From assembly GCF_002165135.1 (NCBI RefSeq), contig NZ_NFZQ01000001.1, positions 248,001 to 312,000 on the forward strand: a stretch of 64,000 nt of DNA. Reading direction: 5' to 3'. The position numbers and the translations under genes are program-made. Below, one piece after another: positions 21,314 to 32,236 of the stretch (position 1 is the stretch's first letter; each line of letters begins with the position of its first letter). Source of the DNA: Pseudomonas sp. SID14000. Its GTDB lineage: Bacteria > Pseudomonadota > Gammaproteobacteria > Pseudomonadales > Pseudomonadaceae. A model generated the notes under the pieces. That model was not told where the DNA came from and ran no database searches. It worked only from the letters and a program-made list of their open reading frames with translations.

Positions 21314-23214
21314 ACCATGACCTCGGCCAGGTTGCCTTTGGTTTCCAGCCAGCTCTTGCGGTCGCCCGCGCGCTTCTTGGCCAGCAGCTTGTCCATCAGC
21401 TCGCAGGTGGCCTGCACGTCGTCCAGGGTCAGCTGCACCAGGCGCCGGGTGTTCGGGTCCATGGTGGTTTCGCGCAGCTGTGGCGGGTTCATCTCGCCCA
21501 GACCCTTGAAGCGGGTGACCTGTGGTTTGCCACGCTTCTTCTCGGCCACCAGGCGATCGAGGATACCGTCACGCTCGGCCTCGTCGAGGGCGTAGTAGAT
21601 TTCCTTGCCCAGGTCGATGCGGTACAGCGGCGGCATGGCCACGTATACATGCCCGGCCTCGACCAGCGCGCGGAAGTGCTGGACGAACAGCGCGCACAGC
21701 AGCGTGGCGATGTGCAGGCCGTCGGAGTCGGCGTCGGCGAGGATGCAGATCTTGCCGTAGCGCAGCTGCGCAAGGTCGGTGGCCCCCGGGTCGACGCCAA
21801 TGGCCACGGCGATGTTGTGCACTTCCTGGCTGGCCAGGACTTCGCCACCGTCCACTTCCCAGGTGTTGAGGATCTTGCCACGCAGCGGCAGGATCGCCTG
21901 GAATTCCTTGTCGCGTGCCTGCTTGGCCGAGCCACCGGCCGAGTCACCCTCGACCAGGAACAGCTCGGCGCGCATCGGGTCCTGGCCGGCGCAATCTGCC
22001 AGCTTGCCGGGCAGCGCCGGGCCCTGGGTGATGCGCTTGCGCTCGACCTTCTTGCTGGCCTTGAGGCGGCGCCCGGCGTTGCTGATGGCCAGCTCCGCCA
22101 GCTGCATGCCCAGCTCGGGGTGGGCGTTGAGCCACAGGCTGAAAGCGTCCTTGACCACGCCGGAAACGAAGGCAGCCGCCTCGCGCGACGACAGGCGCTC
22201 CTTGGTCTGCCCGGAGAACTGCGGGTCCTGCATCTTCATCGACAGCACGAAGGTGATGCGCTCCCAGACGTCTTCCGGCGCCAGCTTCACGCCGCGCGGC
22301 AGCAGGTTGCGGAACTCGCAGAATTCGCGCATGGCATCCAGCAGCCCCTGGCGCAGGCCGTTGACGTGGGTGCCGCCCTGGGCGGTAGGAATCAGGTTGA
22401 CGTAGCTTTCCTGGATGCTGTCGCCGCCTTCGGGCAGCCACAGCAAGGCCCAGTCCACCGCCTCCTTGTTACCGGCCAGGCTGCCGCAGAACGGCTCGTC
22501 GGGCAGGCGCTGGAACTCGTTGACCGAGTCGACCAGGTAGGAGCGCAGGCCGTCCTCGTAGTGCCATTCGACCTTCTCGCCACTGGCCTTGTCCTCGAAG
22601 CTGACCAGCAGGCCCGGGCACAGTACGGCCTTGGCCTTGAGCACGTGCTTGAGGCGGCTGATGGAGAACTTGGGCGAGTCGAAGTACTTGGGGTCGGGGC
22701 TGAAGTAGACGCTGGTGCCGGTGTTGCGCTTGCCAACCGAGCCGACCACTTCCAGTTCGCTGGCCTTGAAGCCATCGGCGAAGGTCATCTGGTATTCGTT
22801 GCCGTCACGTTTGACGCGCACGCGCACCTGGGTCGACAGAGCATTGACCACCGAGATGCCAACGCCGTGCAGGCCGCCGGAGAACTGGTAGTTCTTGTTG
22901 GAGAACTTGCCGCCGGCGTGCAGTTTGGTGAGGATCAGCTCGACCCCGGACACGCCCTCTTCCGGGTGGATGTCCACCGGCATGCCGCGGCCATCGTCGC
23001 TGACTTCCAGCGAGTGGTCGGCATGAAGGATGACCTGCACCGAACGGGCGTGACCGGCCAGGGCTTCGTCGACACTGTTGTCGATGACTTCCTGGGCCAG
23101 GTGGTTGGGGCGGCTGGTATCGGTGTACATGCCCGGCCGCTTGCGGACCGGATCAAGGCCCGAGAGGACTTCGATGGCGTCTGCGTTATAGGCGCTAGCG
23201 CTGGGAGTGGCCAT
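21310..23214 (-). CDS. parE: DNA topoisomerase IV subunit B ParE
   Basis: ParE is the ATPase subunit of topoisomerase IV. The 634-residue protein has the GHKL ATPase fold (VIDNSVDEALAGHA, DDGRGMPVDIHPEEG, GGLHGVGISVVNAL) and the transducer lysine region. The TOPRIM domain has LVEGDSAGGSAKQARDKEFQ with EGDSAGGSA, LPLRGKILN, and ILADADSDGLHIATLL with the Mg2+-binding DxD. It heads the run parE, phytase-like gene, retropepsin gene, parC on the minus strand, and follows yqiA after 34 bp. Confidence 0.97.
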   Translation of the reverse strand: MATPSASAYNADAIEVLSGLDPVRKRPGMYTDTSRPNHLAQEVIDNSVDEALAGHARSVQVILHADHSLEVSDDGRGMPVDIHPEEGVSGVELILTKLHAGGKFSNKNYQFSGGLHGVGISVVNALSTQVRVRVKRDGNEYQMTFADGFKASELEVVGSVGKRNTGTSVYFSPDPKYFDSPKFSISRLKHVLKAKAVLCPGLLVSFEDKASGEKVEWHYEDGLRSYLVDSVNEFQRLPDEPFCGSLAGNKEAVDWALLWLPEGGDSIQESYVNLIPTAQGGTHVNGLRQGLLDAMREFCEFRNLLPRGVKLAPEDVWERITFVLSMKMQDPQFSGQTKERLSSREAAAFVSGVVKDAFSLWLNAHPELGMQLAELAISNAGRRLKASKKVERKRITQGPALPGKLADCAGQDPMRAELFLVEGDSAGGSAKQARDKEFQAILPLRGKILNTWEVDGGEVLASQEVHNIAVAIGVDPGATDLAQLRYGKICILADADSDGLHIATLLCALFVQHFRALVEAGHVYVAMPPLYRIDLGKEIYYALDEAERDGILDRLVAEKKRGKPQVTRFKGLGEMNPPQLRETTMDPNTRRLVQLTLDDVQATCELMDKLLAKKRAGDRKSWLETKGNLAEVMV

Positions 23215-23248
23215 AGGGTCTCGTCGTCAGTCTGGTGAATGCAAAAAG

Positions 23249-23857
23249 TCAAAATACAGAAAAATCGAGCGCTGCATACTGCCCACGGGCAATGCCGGCG
23301 AAGGCCAGCAGTGCCGGCAGGCGCTCGGCGAAGCCCTGGAAGCTATGGTCGCCGCCGGCCTGGATGCGCAGGGCACAAGCACGGTAATAGCGCTCGGCGT
23401 GGCGATAGTCCAGGGTTTCATCGGCGGTCTGCAGCCACACTTGATAGCGGCTGGCATCCCCCGGGGCTGGTACTTCCAGCTCGGCCAGGGCCTGCACGTG
23501 ATCGTGAGTCAGCTCCCAGGCTTCACCGGTGTAGTGATTGTGCTGGGTGCCCAGGTAGCCGTCGAAATGCTTGTGCGGCGTTACCGCCGGGTTTACCAGC
23601 AGGGCCTTGAGGCCATAGCGCTCGGCCAGATGGGTGGCATAGTAGCCGCCAAGCGAACTGCCTACCAGTAATGGCGCACCCAGCTGGGCGATGGCCGCTT
23701 CGAGCTGGGCGATGGCCTGCCGTGGGTGGTGGTGCAAGGCGGGCACCCGCAATTGGGCCGACAGGCCCAGTTGCTGCATCACGGCCTCGAGTTGGCGCGC
23801 CTTGGTGGAAAGCGGCGAGCTGTTGAAGCCATGGATATAGAGGATGGAACCCGACAT
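23249..23857 (-). CDS. yqiA: YqiA-like alpha/beta-hydrolase esterase
   Basis: The 202-residue protein starts MSGSILYIHGFNSSPLS. It shows the YqiA/UPF0227 hydrolase pattern: the oxyanion loop YIHGFNSSP, the nucleophile elbow LLVGSSLGGYYAT with the Ser at about residue 76, a late acid in LQTADETLDYR, and His in GGDHSFQGF near the C-terminus. The ATG at 23857 is chosen because it starts the family; the upstream in-frame extension is Arg-rich and unlikely. The order nudF-yqiB-cpdA-yqiA-parE is the same as in E. coli. Confidence 0.9.
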   Translation of the reverse strand: MSGSILYIHGFNSSPLSTKARQLEAVMQQLGLSAQLRVPALHHHPRQAIAQLEAAIAQLGAPLLVGSSLGGYYATHLAERYGLKALLVNPAVTPHKHFDGYLGTQHNHYTGEAWELTHDHVQALAELEVPAPGDASRYQVWLQTADETLDYRHAERYYRACALRIQAGGDHSFQGFAERLPALLAFAGIARGQYAALDFSVF

Positions 23858-23988
23858 GCTGCCCCCGGAATCTGTGGCTTCGCGCCTGATAATGCGGGCG
23901 CAGGGACGCGCAGTGTAGCGCGTTCGCCGGCTTTTGGCGCCGCACAGGGGTTTTAGCAACAAATTCTTCAACAGGGGTACGCGGTCTC

Positions 23989-24034
23989 CTGTGGGAGCGG
24001 CCTTGTGTCACGATAGGGCTGCGCAGCAGCCCCA
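23989..24034. repeat. Single REP unit
   Basis: One REP unit runs CTGTGGGAGCGGCCTTGTGT, then CACGATAGGGCTGCGCAGCAGCCCC, with an internal GGGCTGCGCAGCAGCCC hairpin. It lies between cpdA and yqiA without an inverted partner. It is of the same AGCGGCCTTGTGTCGCGA family as the doublet at 7955-8071. Confidence 0.7.
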
Positions 24035-24040
24035 AAATCT

Positions 24041-24841
24041 TCAATACCCCGGGCTATCGAAGTCGAGCTTCACTTCGAAGTCCAGCGCCCGCTTCACCCC
24101 GGTCTCCAACCGCCCGTCGGCATGCAGGCGCAACCAGCGGTAGCCCGGCTGCTCCTCGCTCACCTGGAAATCCTCGCTACGCGCCGCGAACTGGATACAG
24201 GTCGACGGCGTAGCCAGCAGGCGCAGGCCGCCACGCACTTCATCCCATTCCTGGTGCACATGCCCCCAGAGCAAGGCTCGCACCTGTGGATAACCCTCGA
24301 CGATATCGAACAGCGCCTGGGCATTGCGCAAGCCGATCGGCGCAATCCAGGCACAGCCGATATCCACCGGCTGATGGTGGACGCACACCAGGCAATGCCG
24401 TTCACCCGCCTCCTGCAAGGCCGCGTCCAGCACTGCCAACTGGTCATCCTCCAGCAACCCGTGCGTAGCCCCGGGCACGGCCGTGTTGAGCATGACGATG
24501 CGCCACGCACCGATATCGGTCACCGCCTGAACCAGCTCCGGCGCCACTTGCGCCATGACCCGCGCCTCGTCATGGTTACCGGGCAACCAGCGGGTGGGTA
24601 CGGCGAACGGAGCGGTCAGCTCGCGGAACGCTTCATAGGACGCCGCGCTGGCATCCTGGGACAGGTCGCCAGTGCACAGCAACAAGTCAACAAGCGGTTG
24701 CTCACGCCGCACCTGGGCCACGACATGGCGCAGGCTGTCACGGGTATTGAGCCCCAGCATGCTGCCGGCCGGGTCGGCGAACAGGTGGGCATCGGTCAGT
24801 TGCACCACATGCACGGGGCGCGATTGGTCTGGCTGCGGCAA
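24041..24841 (-). CDS. cpdA: 3',5'-cyclic-AMP phosphodiesterase CpdA
   Basis: CpdA is a calcineurin-like metallophosphoesterase that hydrolyses cAMP and so lowers Crp-family signalling. The 266-residue protein shows the metal-binding series VVQLTDAHLFAD (DxH), LLCTGDLSQDAS (GDL), WLPGNHDEAR (GNHD), CVHHQPVDIG, and LLWGHVHQEWDE (GHxH). The ATG at 24841 starts MPQPDQSRPVHVVQL. It lies in the conserved nudF-yqiB-cpdA-yqiA-parE order, 85 bp after the DUF1249 gene. Confidence 0.93.
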   Translation of the reverse strand: MPQPDQSRPVHVVQLTDAHLFADPAGSMLGLNTRDSLRHVVAQVRREQPLVDLLLCTGDLSQDASAASYEAFRELTAPFAVPTRWLPGNHDEARVMAQVAPELVQAVTDIGAWRIVMLNTAVPGATHGLLEDDQLAVLDAALQEAGERHCLVCVHHQPVDIGCAWIAPIGLRNAQALFDIVEGYPQVRALLWGHVHQEWDEVRGGLRLLATPSTCIQFAARSEDFQVSEEQPGYRWLRLHADGRLETGVKRALDFEVKLDFDSPGY

Positions 24842-24926
24842 CGGCCGTCTCCTCGAACGGATTCAGCGCGAATTATGGCTGTACAACGGTTGCGAGCAAA
24901 CACCCGTACCCAAACCACGTCACAAT

Positions 24927-25379
24927 TCAGCGAACGCTTGCCAGCTCGTGGCCGCAGGCCAGGCAGTGGCTCAACCATTCGCCCAGGAACAGGTTGAGTT
25001 GGGCCTTTTCGTCCGGCTGGTGCATGGCCTCGTTGGGATAGGGGTAGATGCTGCGCAGGCGCCGGGTATGTTCGGCACTGACCACTTCGGCCATGCGCGC
25101 ATCGTGGTACACCTGCACTTCCAGGTGCGGCACCGGCAACCACGGCAGGCTGTGCTCCTGGCGCACGTGCAGGGTGGTGGTGTACGGGCAGGCCAGCACC
25201 ACGTCGAGCACCAGCACGCCGAGCATCTGGTCGCCCTGGGTCATGCCGATGCGGCGCGAGCTTTGTGCGGTGCGCATGTCGGGCAACAGGCGCATCAGCC
25301 GGGCGTAGTTGGCCTCGCAGGCTGCCTGCAGCCCGACCAGGTCGACCCGATAACGCTCGCGCAACAGGTTCACTTCCAC
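24927..25379 (-). CDS. DUF1249 family protein (YqiB-like)
   Basis: The 150-residue cytosolic protein is of the DUF1249 family. It shows YRVDLVGLQAACEANYARLM, MTQGDQMLGVLVLDVVLACP, HLEVQVYHDARMAEV and NEAMHQPDEKAQLNLFLGEW. No catalytic motif is recognisable. It overlaps the end of nudF by 10 bp and precedes cpdA, the same place as E. coli yqiB. Function unknown. Confidence 0.88.
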   Translation of the reverse strand: MEVNLLRERYRVDLVGLQAACEANYARLMRLLPDMRTAQSSRRIGMTQGDQMLGVLVLDVVLACPYTTTLHVRQEHSLPWLPVPHLEVQVYHDARMAEVVSAEHTRRLRSIYPYPNEAMHQPDEKAQLNLFLGEWLSHCLACGHELASVR

Positions 25380-25987
25380 ATACCTCGTACTTCGTCACGG
25401 TTCAACGCCAGCCATTGCAGGCCAATGATGGTCGCCGCGTTGCAGATGCGCCCGTCGCGCACCGCCTGCAAGGCATCCTCGAACGACCACACACGCACGC
25501 GAATGTCCTCGCCCTCTTCTTCCAGGCCATGCAGGCCGCCTGCCCCTTCGCTGCTGCATCGGCCGAGGAACAGGTGAACGTATTCGTCACTGCCGCCGGG
25601 CGACGGGAAGTAACGGGTCATGGGCCACAGGGCGCTGAAAACCAGGCCAGCTTCTTCTTCGGCTTCGCGGTGGGCGACTTCCTCGGGTTGCTCGTCCTTG
25701 TCGATCAGCCCGGCCACCATCTCGATCAGCCAGGGGTTTTCGACCTTGTCCAGCGCCCCCACACGGAACTGCTCGATCAGCACCACTTCATCACGTTGCG
25801 GGTCGTAGGGCAGCACGCACACCGCATCGTGGCGCACGAACAACTCGCGGCTGATCTCACGGCCCATGCCACCGGCGAACAGCTCGTGGCGCAGGTGCAC
25901 CTTGTCGAGCTTGTAGAAGCCCTGGAAGCAGTTGGCCCGCTTGACGATCTCGACCGCCTTGGGCACCGAATTCAACGTGTCTGACAT
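25370..25987 (-). CDS. nudF: ADP-ribose pyrophosphatase NudF
   Basis: NudF hydrolyses ADP-ribose to AMP and ribose 5-phosphate. The 205-residue protein contains the Nudix box GLIDKDEQPEEVAHREAEEE, followed by AGL (G-x5-E-x7-RE-x2-EE-x-G pattern). It also has MVAGLIDKDEQPEEVA, and a Pro some way downstream (YFPSPGGSDEY) as in ADP-ribose-specific Nudix enzymes. The ATG at 25987 (MSDTLNSVPKAVEIVK) is preferred over one 25 codons upstream. It is the first gene of the nudF-yqiB-cpdA-yqiA-parE series. Confidence 0.93.
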   Translation of the reverse strand: MSDTLNSVPKAVEIVKRANCFQGFYKLDKVHLRHELFAGGMGREISRELFVRHDAVCVLPYDPQRDEVVLIEQFRVGALDKVENPWLIEMVAGLIDKDEQPEEVAHREAEEEAGLVFSALWPMTRYFPSPGGSDEYVHLFLGRCSSEGAGGLHGLEEEGEDIRVRVWSFEDALQAVRDGRICNAATIIGLQWLALNRDEVRGMWK

Positions 25988-26183
25988 GGGAATCCTCGTT
26001 GCTACATCAACCACATGCTTACCGCATCGCGCCATCCTACTCTGCACGCCTGCCGGTTTCATCCCTTTCCGGTAACCGTTCGCGCACTCGGGACAGCGCG
26101 CCTTCTCTCTGTTAGCTTAGTGGCGAACTGAAGGCCGCGCAGACGGTCAAAGGCCGACTTTTCCCTGTTCTGCAAGGATCCCC

Positions 26184-26930
26184 ATGACACTTGTCAAACT
26201 GACTTCCATGGCTGTGCTGGCCCTGGCCCTGGGTGCCTGCCAAAGCCTGTTCACGCCCAACTACCGGGCGCCGCTAGAGGTCAAACGCGATGCCTGGGAG
26301 CATGTCAAACCCGGCTGCAGCGAAAGCGACTGCCCGCTGGTGAACATCGACATGATCCACTTCCCGGCCTTGCCCAAGCTCGATGGCATCGTCGAAAAAC
26401 GCCTGCTGCAACTGACCGAAGACAACCAGCGCGGCAACGCACCGACCACCCTGCAAGCCTACGAGCAGCAGTACCTGGCCAGCGCCGACAAGCGCAACAG
26501 CAGCTACCTGCAGGCCAAGGTACGCGAGCAGCATGACGGACTGGTGATCATCGAACTGTCCAGCTACCTGGACAGCGGCGGTGCCCACGGCATGCCTGGG
26601 CGTGGTTTCATCAACTATTCGCGCAAGCTGGACAAGGTGCTGACCCTGCAGGACATGCTGGTGCCCGGCCAGGAAGACACCTTCTGGAAAACCGTCGAGG
26701 AATCGCACCGCGCCTGGCTTATCAGCGTGGGCATGGACAAAGACGCCGAGTTCGTCAAGACCTGGCCGTTCAAGCAGTCGCCGCACGTTGCCCTGACGTA
26801 CGGCGCAGTGGTGGTCAAGTACGAGGTCTACACCATCGCGCCCTACTCCATGGGCCATGTGGAATTGAAGATCCCCTACCCGCGCCTGAATGGCGTGCTC
26901 AAGCCTGAGCTGTTTCCCGGCCGCGGCTGA
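26184..26930 (+). CDS. RsiV/DUF3298-like lipoprotein
   Basis: The 248-residue protein has a lipoprotein signal (MTLVKLTSMAVLALALGAC, with lipobox LGAC and Cys at 19). The DUF3298/RsiV-type fold follows: ISSYLDSGGAHG-like motif ELSSYLDSGGAHGMPG, the TLQDMLVPGQE block, and LTYGAVVVKYEVYTIAPYSM. In Bacillus, the RsiV relative is an anti-sigma factor that binds lysozyme. Here the protein is a plain lipoprotein with no anti-sigma domain, so only the extracytoplasmic fold is shared. Its 3' end overlaps the convergent cytX by 32 bp. Confidence 0.8.
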   Translation: MTLVKLTSMAVLALALGACQSLFTPNYRAPLEVKRDAWEHVKPGCSESDCPLVNIDMIHFPALPKLDGIVEKRLLQLTEDNQRGNAPTTLQAYEQQYLASADKRNSSYLQAKVREQHDGLVIIELSSYLDSGGAHGMPGRGFINYSRKLDKVLTLQDMLVPGQEDTFWKTVEESHRAWLISVGMDKDAEFVKTWPFKQSPHVALTYGAVVVKYEVYTIAPYSMGHVELKIPYPRLNGVLKPELFPGRG

Positions 26931-28182
26931 AGCTCAGCAGCCCGTGCAGCAGCCCTGCCAGCAGCAATGCCGGCAGGGTCGCCCCCAGGTCCGGCGCCTG
27001 CGCAGCGATCACATGGTACGCTGCCACGCCCACCACCCAGGCCAGCAGTGCCTGCCAGTGCAAGCCATTCACCTGTGCCGGCAGGCGGCGGCGACGGATC
27101 ACGTAGTGGTCCATCAGTACCACACCGAACAGCGGTGCGAACACCGAACCGATCAGCAGCAGGAAGTTTTCGTACTGTGCCAGTGGCGCCAGCAGGGCGA
27201 TCAGCGTGCACAACACACCAATGGCCAGCGCCAGGTGCTCGACCTTCAGGCGTACCAGCACACCGGTGGAAACGGCCGCCGAGTGCATGTCGGCAAACGC
27301 CTTTTCCGACTCGTCCAGCAGAATCAGCAGCAATGGAATGCCCATGCCGGCGCCCGCCAGGGCCAGCAGCAGGGCGTTGGCTTCGCCACTGCCGGCGAAG
27401 GCCAAGGTGTAGGCCACGCCCAGGCTCATCAGCCAGGCATTGCCAATGAAGTAGCCCAGCACCGTACCGCCGAACACCTGTTTGCCGTTACGGGCAAAAC
27501 GCGAATAGTCGGCGATCAGCGGCAACCAGGACAGCGGCATGGCGATGGCGATGTCGAAGCCCACGGCCAGCGCCATCGAACCGTCGCCGGCGCGGTTCCA
27601 CAGTGCCGTCAGGTCGGCCTTGGCGAACAGGTTCCAGGTCAGCCACAGGCAAGCGCCCAGCAGCAGCCAGATGCCCCAGGTGCGCAGCACCCTGCGCACG
27701 AACGCCAGCGGCCCACCGACCGCGAGCAAGGTGGCCAGGGCGCCGAAGCACAGGGTCCAGAGCATCGGGCTGTTCCAGGCACTGGCTTCGCCGAACGCAC
27801 GCGCGCCCAGCAGGCTGGCGGCATCGCGCATGACAATGATCTCGAACGCGCCCCAGCCCACCAGTTGCAGCAGGTTGAGCAGCGCCGGCAAGCGCGCGCC
27901 ATGGCCGCCCAGGCTGAGCTTCAGGGTACCCATGGCCGACAGGCCGGTGTCGCTGCCGATGACACCGGCAGCCCCCAACAACAGCACACCCACGCCGGTG
28001 CCCAGGGCGATGGCCAGCACCGCACCGGCCAGGCCCAGGCCTGGGGCCAGCATGGCGCCGACCTGCAGCACCATCAGGCCGATGCCCAGGGAGAACCATA
28101 GCGAGCACAGGTCGCGGGCGCCGAAGATGCGCTGGGCGATGGGGACCGGGTGGTCGGGGGAGAATTGGCTGGGTGATGTCAT
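26899..28182 (-). CDS. cytX: NCS1-family transporter, probable hydroxymethylpyrimidine transporter CytX
   Basis: The 427-residue inner-membrane protein has about twelve hydrophobic helices and resembles cytosine permeases (RIFGARDLCSLWFSLGIGLM, ADYSRFARNGKQVFGG, PLFGVVLMDHYVIRRR). The CytX branch of this family is linked in many genomes to thiamine genes and proposed to import hydroxymethylpyrimidine, the product of ThiC. Its position downstream of riboswitch-controlled thiC on the same strand, separated only by a REP doublet, supports this. The ATG at 28182 (MTSPSQFSPDHPVP) is the family-like start. Substrate is inferred, not shown. Confidence 0.82.
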   Translation of the reverse strand: MTSPSQFSPDHPVPIAQRIFGARDLCSLWFSLGIGLMVLQVGAMLAPGLGLAGAVLAIALGTGVGVLLLGAAGVIGSDTGLSAMGTLKLSLGGHGARLPALLNLLQLVGWGAFEIIVMRDAASLLGARAFGEASAWNSPMLWTLCFGALATLLAVGGPLAFVRRVLRTWGIWLLLGACLWLTWNLFAKADLTALWNRAGDGSMALAVGFDIAIAMPLSWLPLIADYSRFARNGKQVFGGTVLGYFIGNAWLMSLGVAYTLAFAGSGEANALLLALAGAGMGIPLLLILLDESEKAFADMHSAAVSTGVLVRLKVEHLALAIGVLCTLIALLAPLAQYENFLLLIGSVFAPLFGVVLMDHYVIRRRRLPAQVNGLHWQALLAWVVGVAAYHVIAAQAPDLGATLPALLLAGLLHGLLSFSRGRETAQA

Positions 28183-28234
28183 GGTTGGCGCTCGCCGGCA
28201 ATGTTGTTGGTGTTCCTGGCGAGGACTGCGTCCT

Positions 28235-28340
28235 CGTATCGCGACACAAGGCCGCTCCCACAAAAACCGCGCTGGCCTCAAGCCTTGCGCAGTCCCTGTG
28301 GGAGCGGCCTTGCGTCGCGAAAGGGCCGCAAAGCGGCCCC
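28235..28340. repeat. REP doublet in inverted orientation
   Basis: GTATCGCGACACAAGGCCGC, then TCCCACA, faces TGTGGGAGCGGCCTTGCGTC, then GCGAAAGGGCCGCAAAGCGGCCCC. It lies between thiC and cytX and could reduce thiC transcription reaching cytX. Confidence 0.8.
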
Positions 28341-28347
28341 AGCGGTC

Positions 28348-30297
<1,950 letters not shown>

Positions 30298-30397
30298 TCA
30301 TGGGTGCAGTGCCGGATATGGGGTGCCTGAAGCCGCATGCAGCTGTGACATTCCCGGACCTGGCACAAGAGGCTCCCCGGGAAGGCGAGCAATCTTG

Positions 30398-30480
30398 TTC
30401 CCTACGCAGGCGCTAACCTGATCAGGTTCAACGGGATCCGCAACTTTGCGATCTCAGCCTTTGCTTCAAGGCACCCCGAC
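30398..30480 (-). promoter_or_regulatory. TPP riboswitch (THI box) of thiC
   Basis: On the minus strand the leader begins GTCGGGGTGCC and continues with GGCTGAGATCGCAAAG. It then has GATCCCGTTGAACCTGATCA, followed by GGTTAGCGCCTGCGTAGGGAA. The elements GGGGTGC, CTGAGA and the near-invariant ACCTGATCaGGTTA with terminal GCGTAGGGAA are the hallmark of the TPP aptamer. It sits about 170-250 bp upstream of the thiC start. Thiamine pyrophosphate binding should lower thiC expression. Confidence 0.96.
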
Positions 30481-30648
30481 AAGAACATGCGCAGTCTAGA
30501 CTGGAGTGGTCGGCAAAGCCAAGCGAGTAAATGCGCGGATGATGAAAGGCACCCCGAGCGATTGTTGCCGGGTGCGCATGGCACTACACTGGCCCGTCGC
30601 TCGATACTCAACAGTTCAGTAATTCAATTTCGTACAAGGATTGCCTCT

Positions 30649-32085
30649 ATGCTGCGCAAACTCTCACTGGCGATAGCCGTGTCTTGTGCGTCCAACGGAG
30701 TGGTCTGGGCAGCGGACGTGCCCCCAACAGTGAAGACCGACCTGGTCAGCGTCTATCAGGAAGCGGTCGACAACAACGCTGACCTGGCTGCAGCCCGCGC
30801 CGACTATGGCGCCCGCCGCGAAGTGGTACCGCAGGCCCGCGCCGGGTTGCTGCCTAACTTGTCGGCAGGTGCCGAGATGCTGAACACTCGCACCAAGCTG
30901 GACGAACCATCGGCCACCAGCAACCGCAGCGGCAATACCTGGAACGCAACCCTGGCACAGCCAATCTTCCGTGCTGACCGCTGGTTCCAGCTGCAGGCGG
31001 CTGAAGCGGTCAACGAGCAGGCGGCACTGGAGCTGTCGGCGACCGAGCAGAATCTGATCCTGCAAACCGCGCAGAACTATTTCGCCGTGCTCCGCGCCCA
31101 GGACAACCTGGCCGCGACCAAGGCCGAGGAAGCTGCCTTCAAGCGCCAGCTGGACCAGTCCAACGAACGGTTCGACGTCGGCCTCTCCGACAAGACCGAC
31201 GTACTGCAGTCCCAAGCCAGCTACGACACGGCACGGGCCAACCGGATCATTGCCGAGCGCCAGGTACAGGATGCCTTCGAGGCTCTTGTGACCCTGACCA
31301 ACCGGGAATACACGTCGATTCAAGGCGTAGTCCATACCCTGCCGGTGCAGGTCCCTACGCCCAACGACGCCAAAGCCTGGGTCGAAACCGCCGGGCGTCA
31401 GAACCTCAACCTGCTAGCCACCAACCACGCAGTCACCGCTGCCGAGGAAACCCTGCGCCAGCGCAAGGCCGGCCATGCGCCGACCCTCGACGCAGTGGCC
31501 AAGTATCAGAAGGGTGACAACGACAACTTCGGTTTCACCAACCCCGCACCGGCCCCCGTTACGCGCTACGGTGGCGACGTGGAGCAGACCAGCATCGGCC
31601 TGCAACTGAACATCCCGATCTACAGCGGCGGCCTGACCAGCTCGCAGGTGCGCGAGGCCTATCAGCGCCTGAGCCAAAGCGAGCAGCAACGCGAAAGCCT
31701 GCGCCGCCAAGTGGTGGAAAACACGCGCAACCTGCATCGCGCAGTGAACACCGATGTGGAACAGGTGCAGGCGCGCAAGCAGTCGATCATCTCCAACCAG
31801 AGCGCCCTGGAAGCCACCGAGATCGGCTATCAGGTGGGTACCCGCAATATCGTCGACGTGCTCGATGCCCAGCGTCAGCTGTACACCTCGGTGCGCGACT
31901 ACAACAACAGCCGCTATGACTACATCCTCGACAACCTGAGCCTGAAGCAGGCGGCCGGCACGTTGAGCCCGCAGGATCTGCAGGACCTCAAGCAGTACCT
32001 GAAGCCGAATTACAACCCGGACAAGGACTTCCTGCCGCCGGACCTGGCTGCTGCTGCGGCCAAGAACTTCGAGCGCAGGCCTTGA
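30649..32085 (+). CDS. tolC: TolC family outer membrane channel protein
   Basis: The 478-residue protein has a signal peptide (MLRKLSLAIAVSCASNGVVW, then AADVPP). Two TolC/OEP repeats carry the long alpha-barrel helices (DLVSVYQEAVDNNADLAAAR, QAAEAVNEQAALELSATEQN, ALEATEIGYQVGTRNIVDVL). TolC proteins form trimeric outer-membrane exit ducts for type I secretion and RND/MFS efflux. The ATG at 30649 is chosen because it starts the signal peptide. Divergence from thiC and closeness to the nudF-parE block match the E. coli tolC neighbourhood. No pump or membrane-fusion gene lies beside it, so it is a free-standing channel. Confidence 0.92.
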   Translation: MLRKLSLAIAVSCASNGVVWAADVPPTVKTDLVSVYQEAVDNNADLAAARADYGARREVVPQARAGLLPNLSAGAEMLNTRTKLDEPSATSNRSGNTWNATLAQPIFRADRWFQLQAAEAVNEQAALELSATEQNLILQTAQNYFAVLRAQDNLAATKAEEAAFKRQLDQSNERFDVGLSDKTDVLQSQASYDTARANRIIAERQVQDAFEALVTLTNREYTSIQGVVHTLPVQVPTPNDAKAWVETAGRQNLNLLATNHAVTAAEETLRQRKAGHAPTLDAVAKYQKGDNDNFGFTNPAPAPVTRYGGDVEQTSIGLQLNIPIYSGGLTSSQVREAYQRLSQSEQQRESLRRQVVENTRNLHRAVNTDVEQVQARKQSIISNQSALEATEIGYQVGTRNIVDVLDAQRQLYTSVRDYNNSRYDYILDNLSLKQAAGTLSPQDLQDLKQYLKPNYNPDKDFLPPDLAAAAAKNFERRP

Positions 32086-32100
32086 GATAGAAACCGCCCG

Positions 32101-32216
32101 TGTGGGAGCGGCCTTGCGCCGCGAAAGGGCTGCAAAGCAGCCCCGCAATTTGTGCATTTACGCCGATACCCCGGGGCCGCGTTGCGGCCCTTTCGCGACG
32201 CAAGGCCGCTCCCACA
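32101..32216. repeat. REP doublet in inverted orientation
   Basis: TGTGGGAGCGGCCTTGCGCC then GCGAAAGGGCTGCAAAGCAGCCCC faces GGGGCCGCGTTGCGGCCC and TTTCGCGACGCAAGGCCGCT, then CCCACA. It lies between convergent tolC and waaA. Confidence 0.85.
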
Positions 32217-32236
32217 TGAATCGCGCAGAATGGCAT

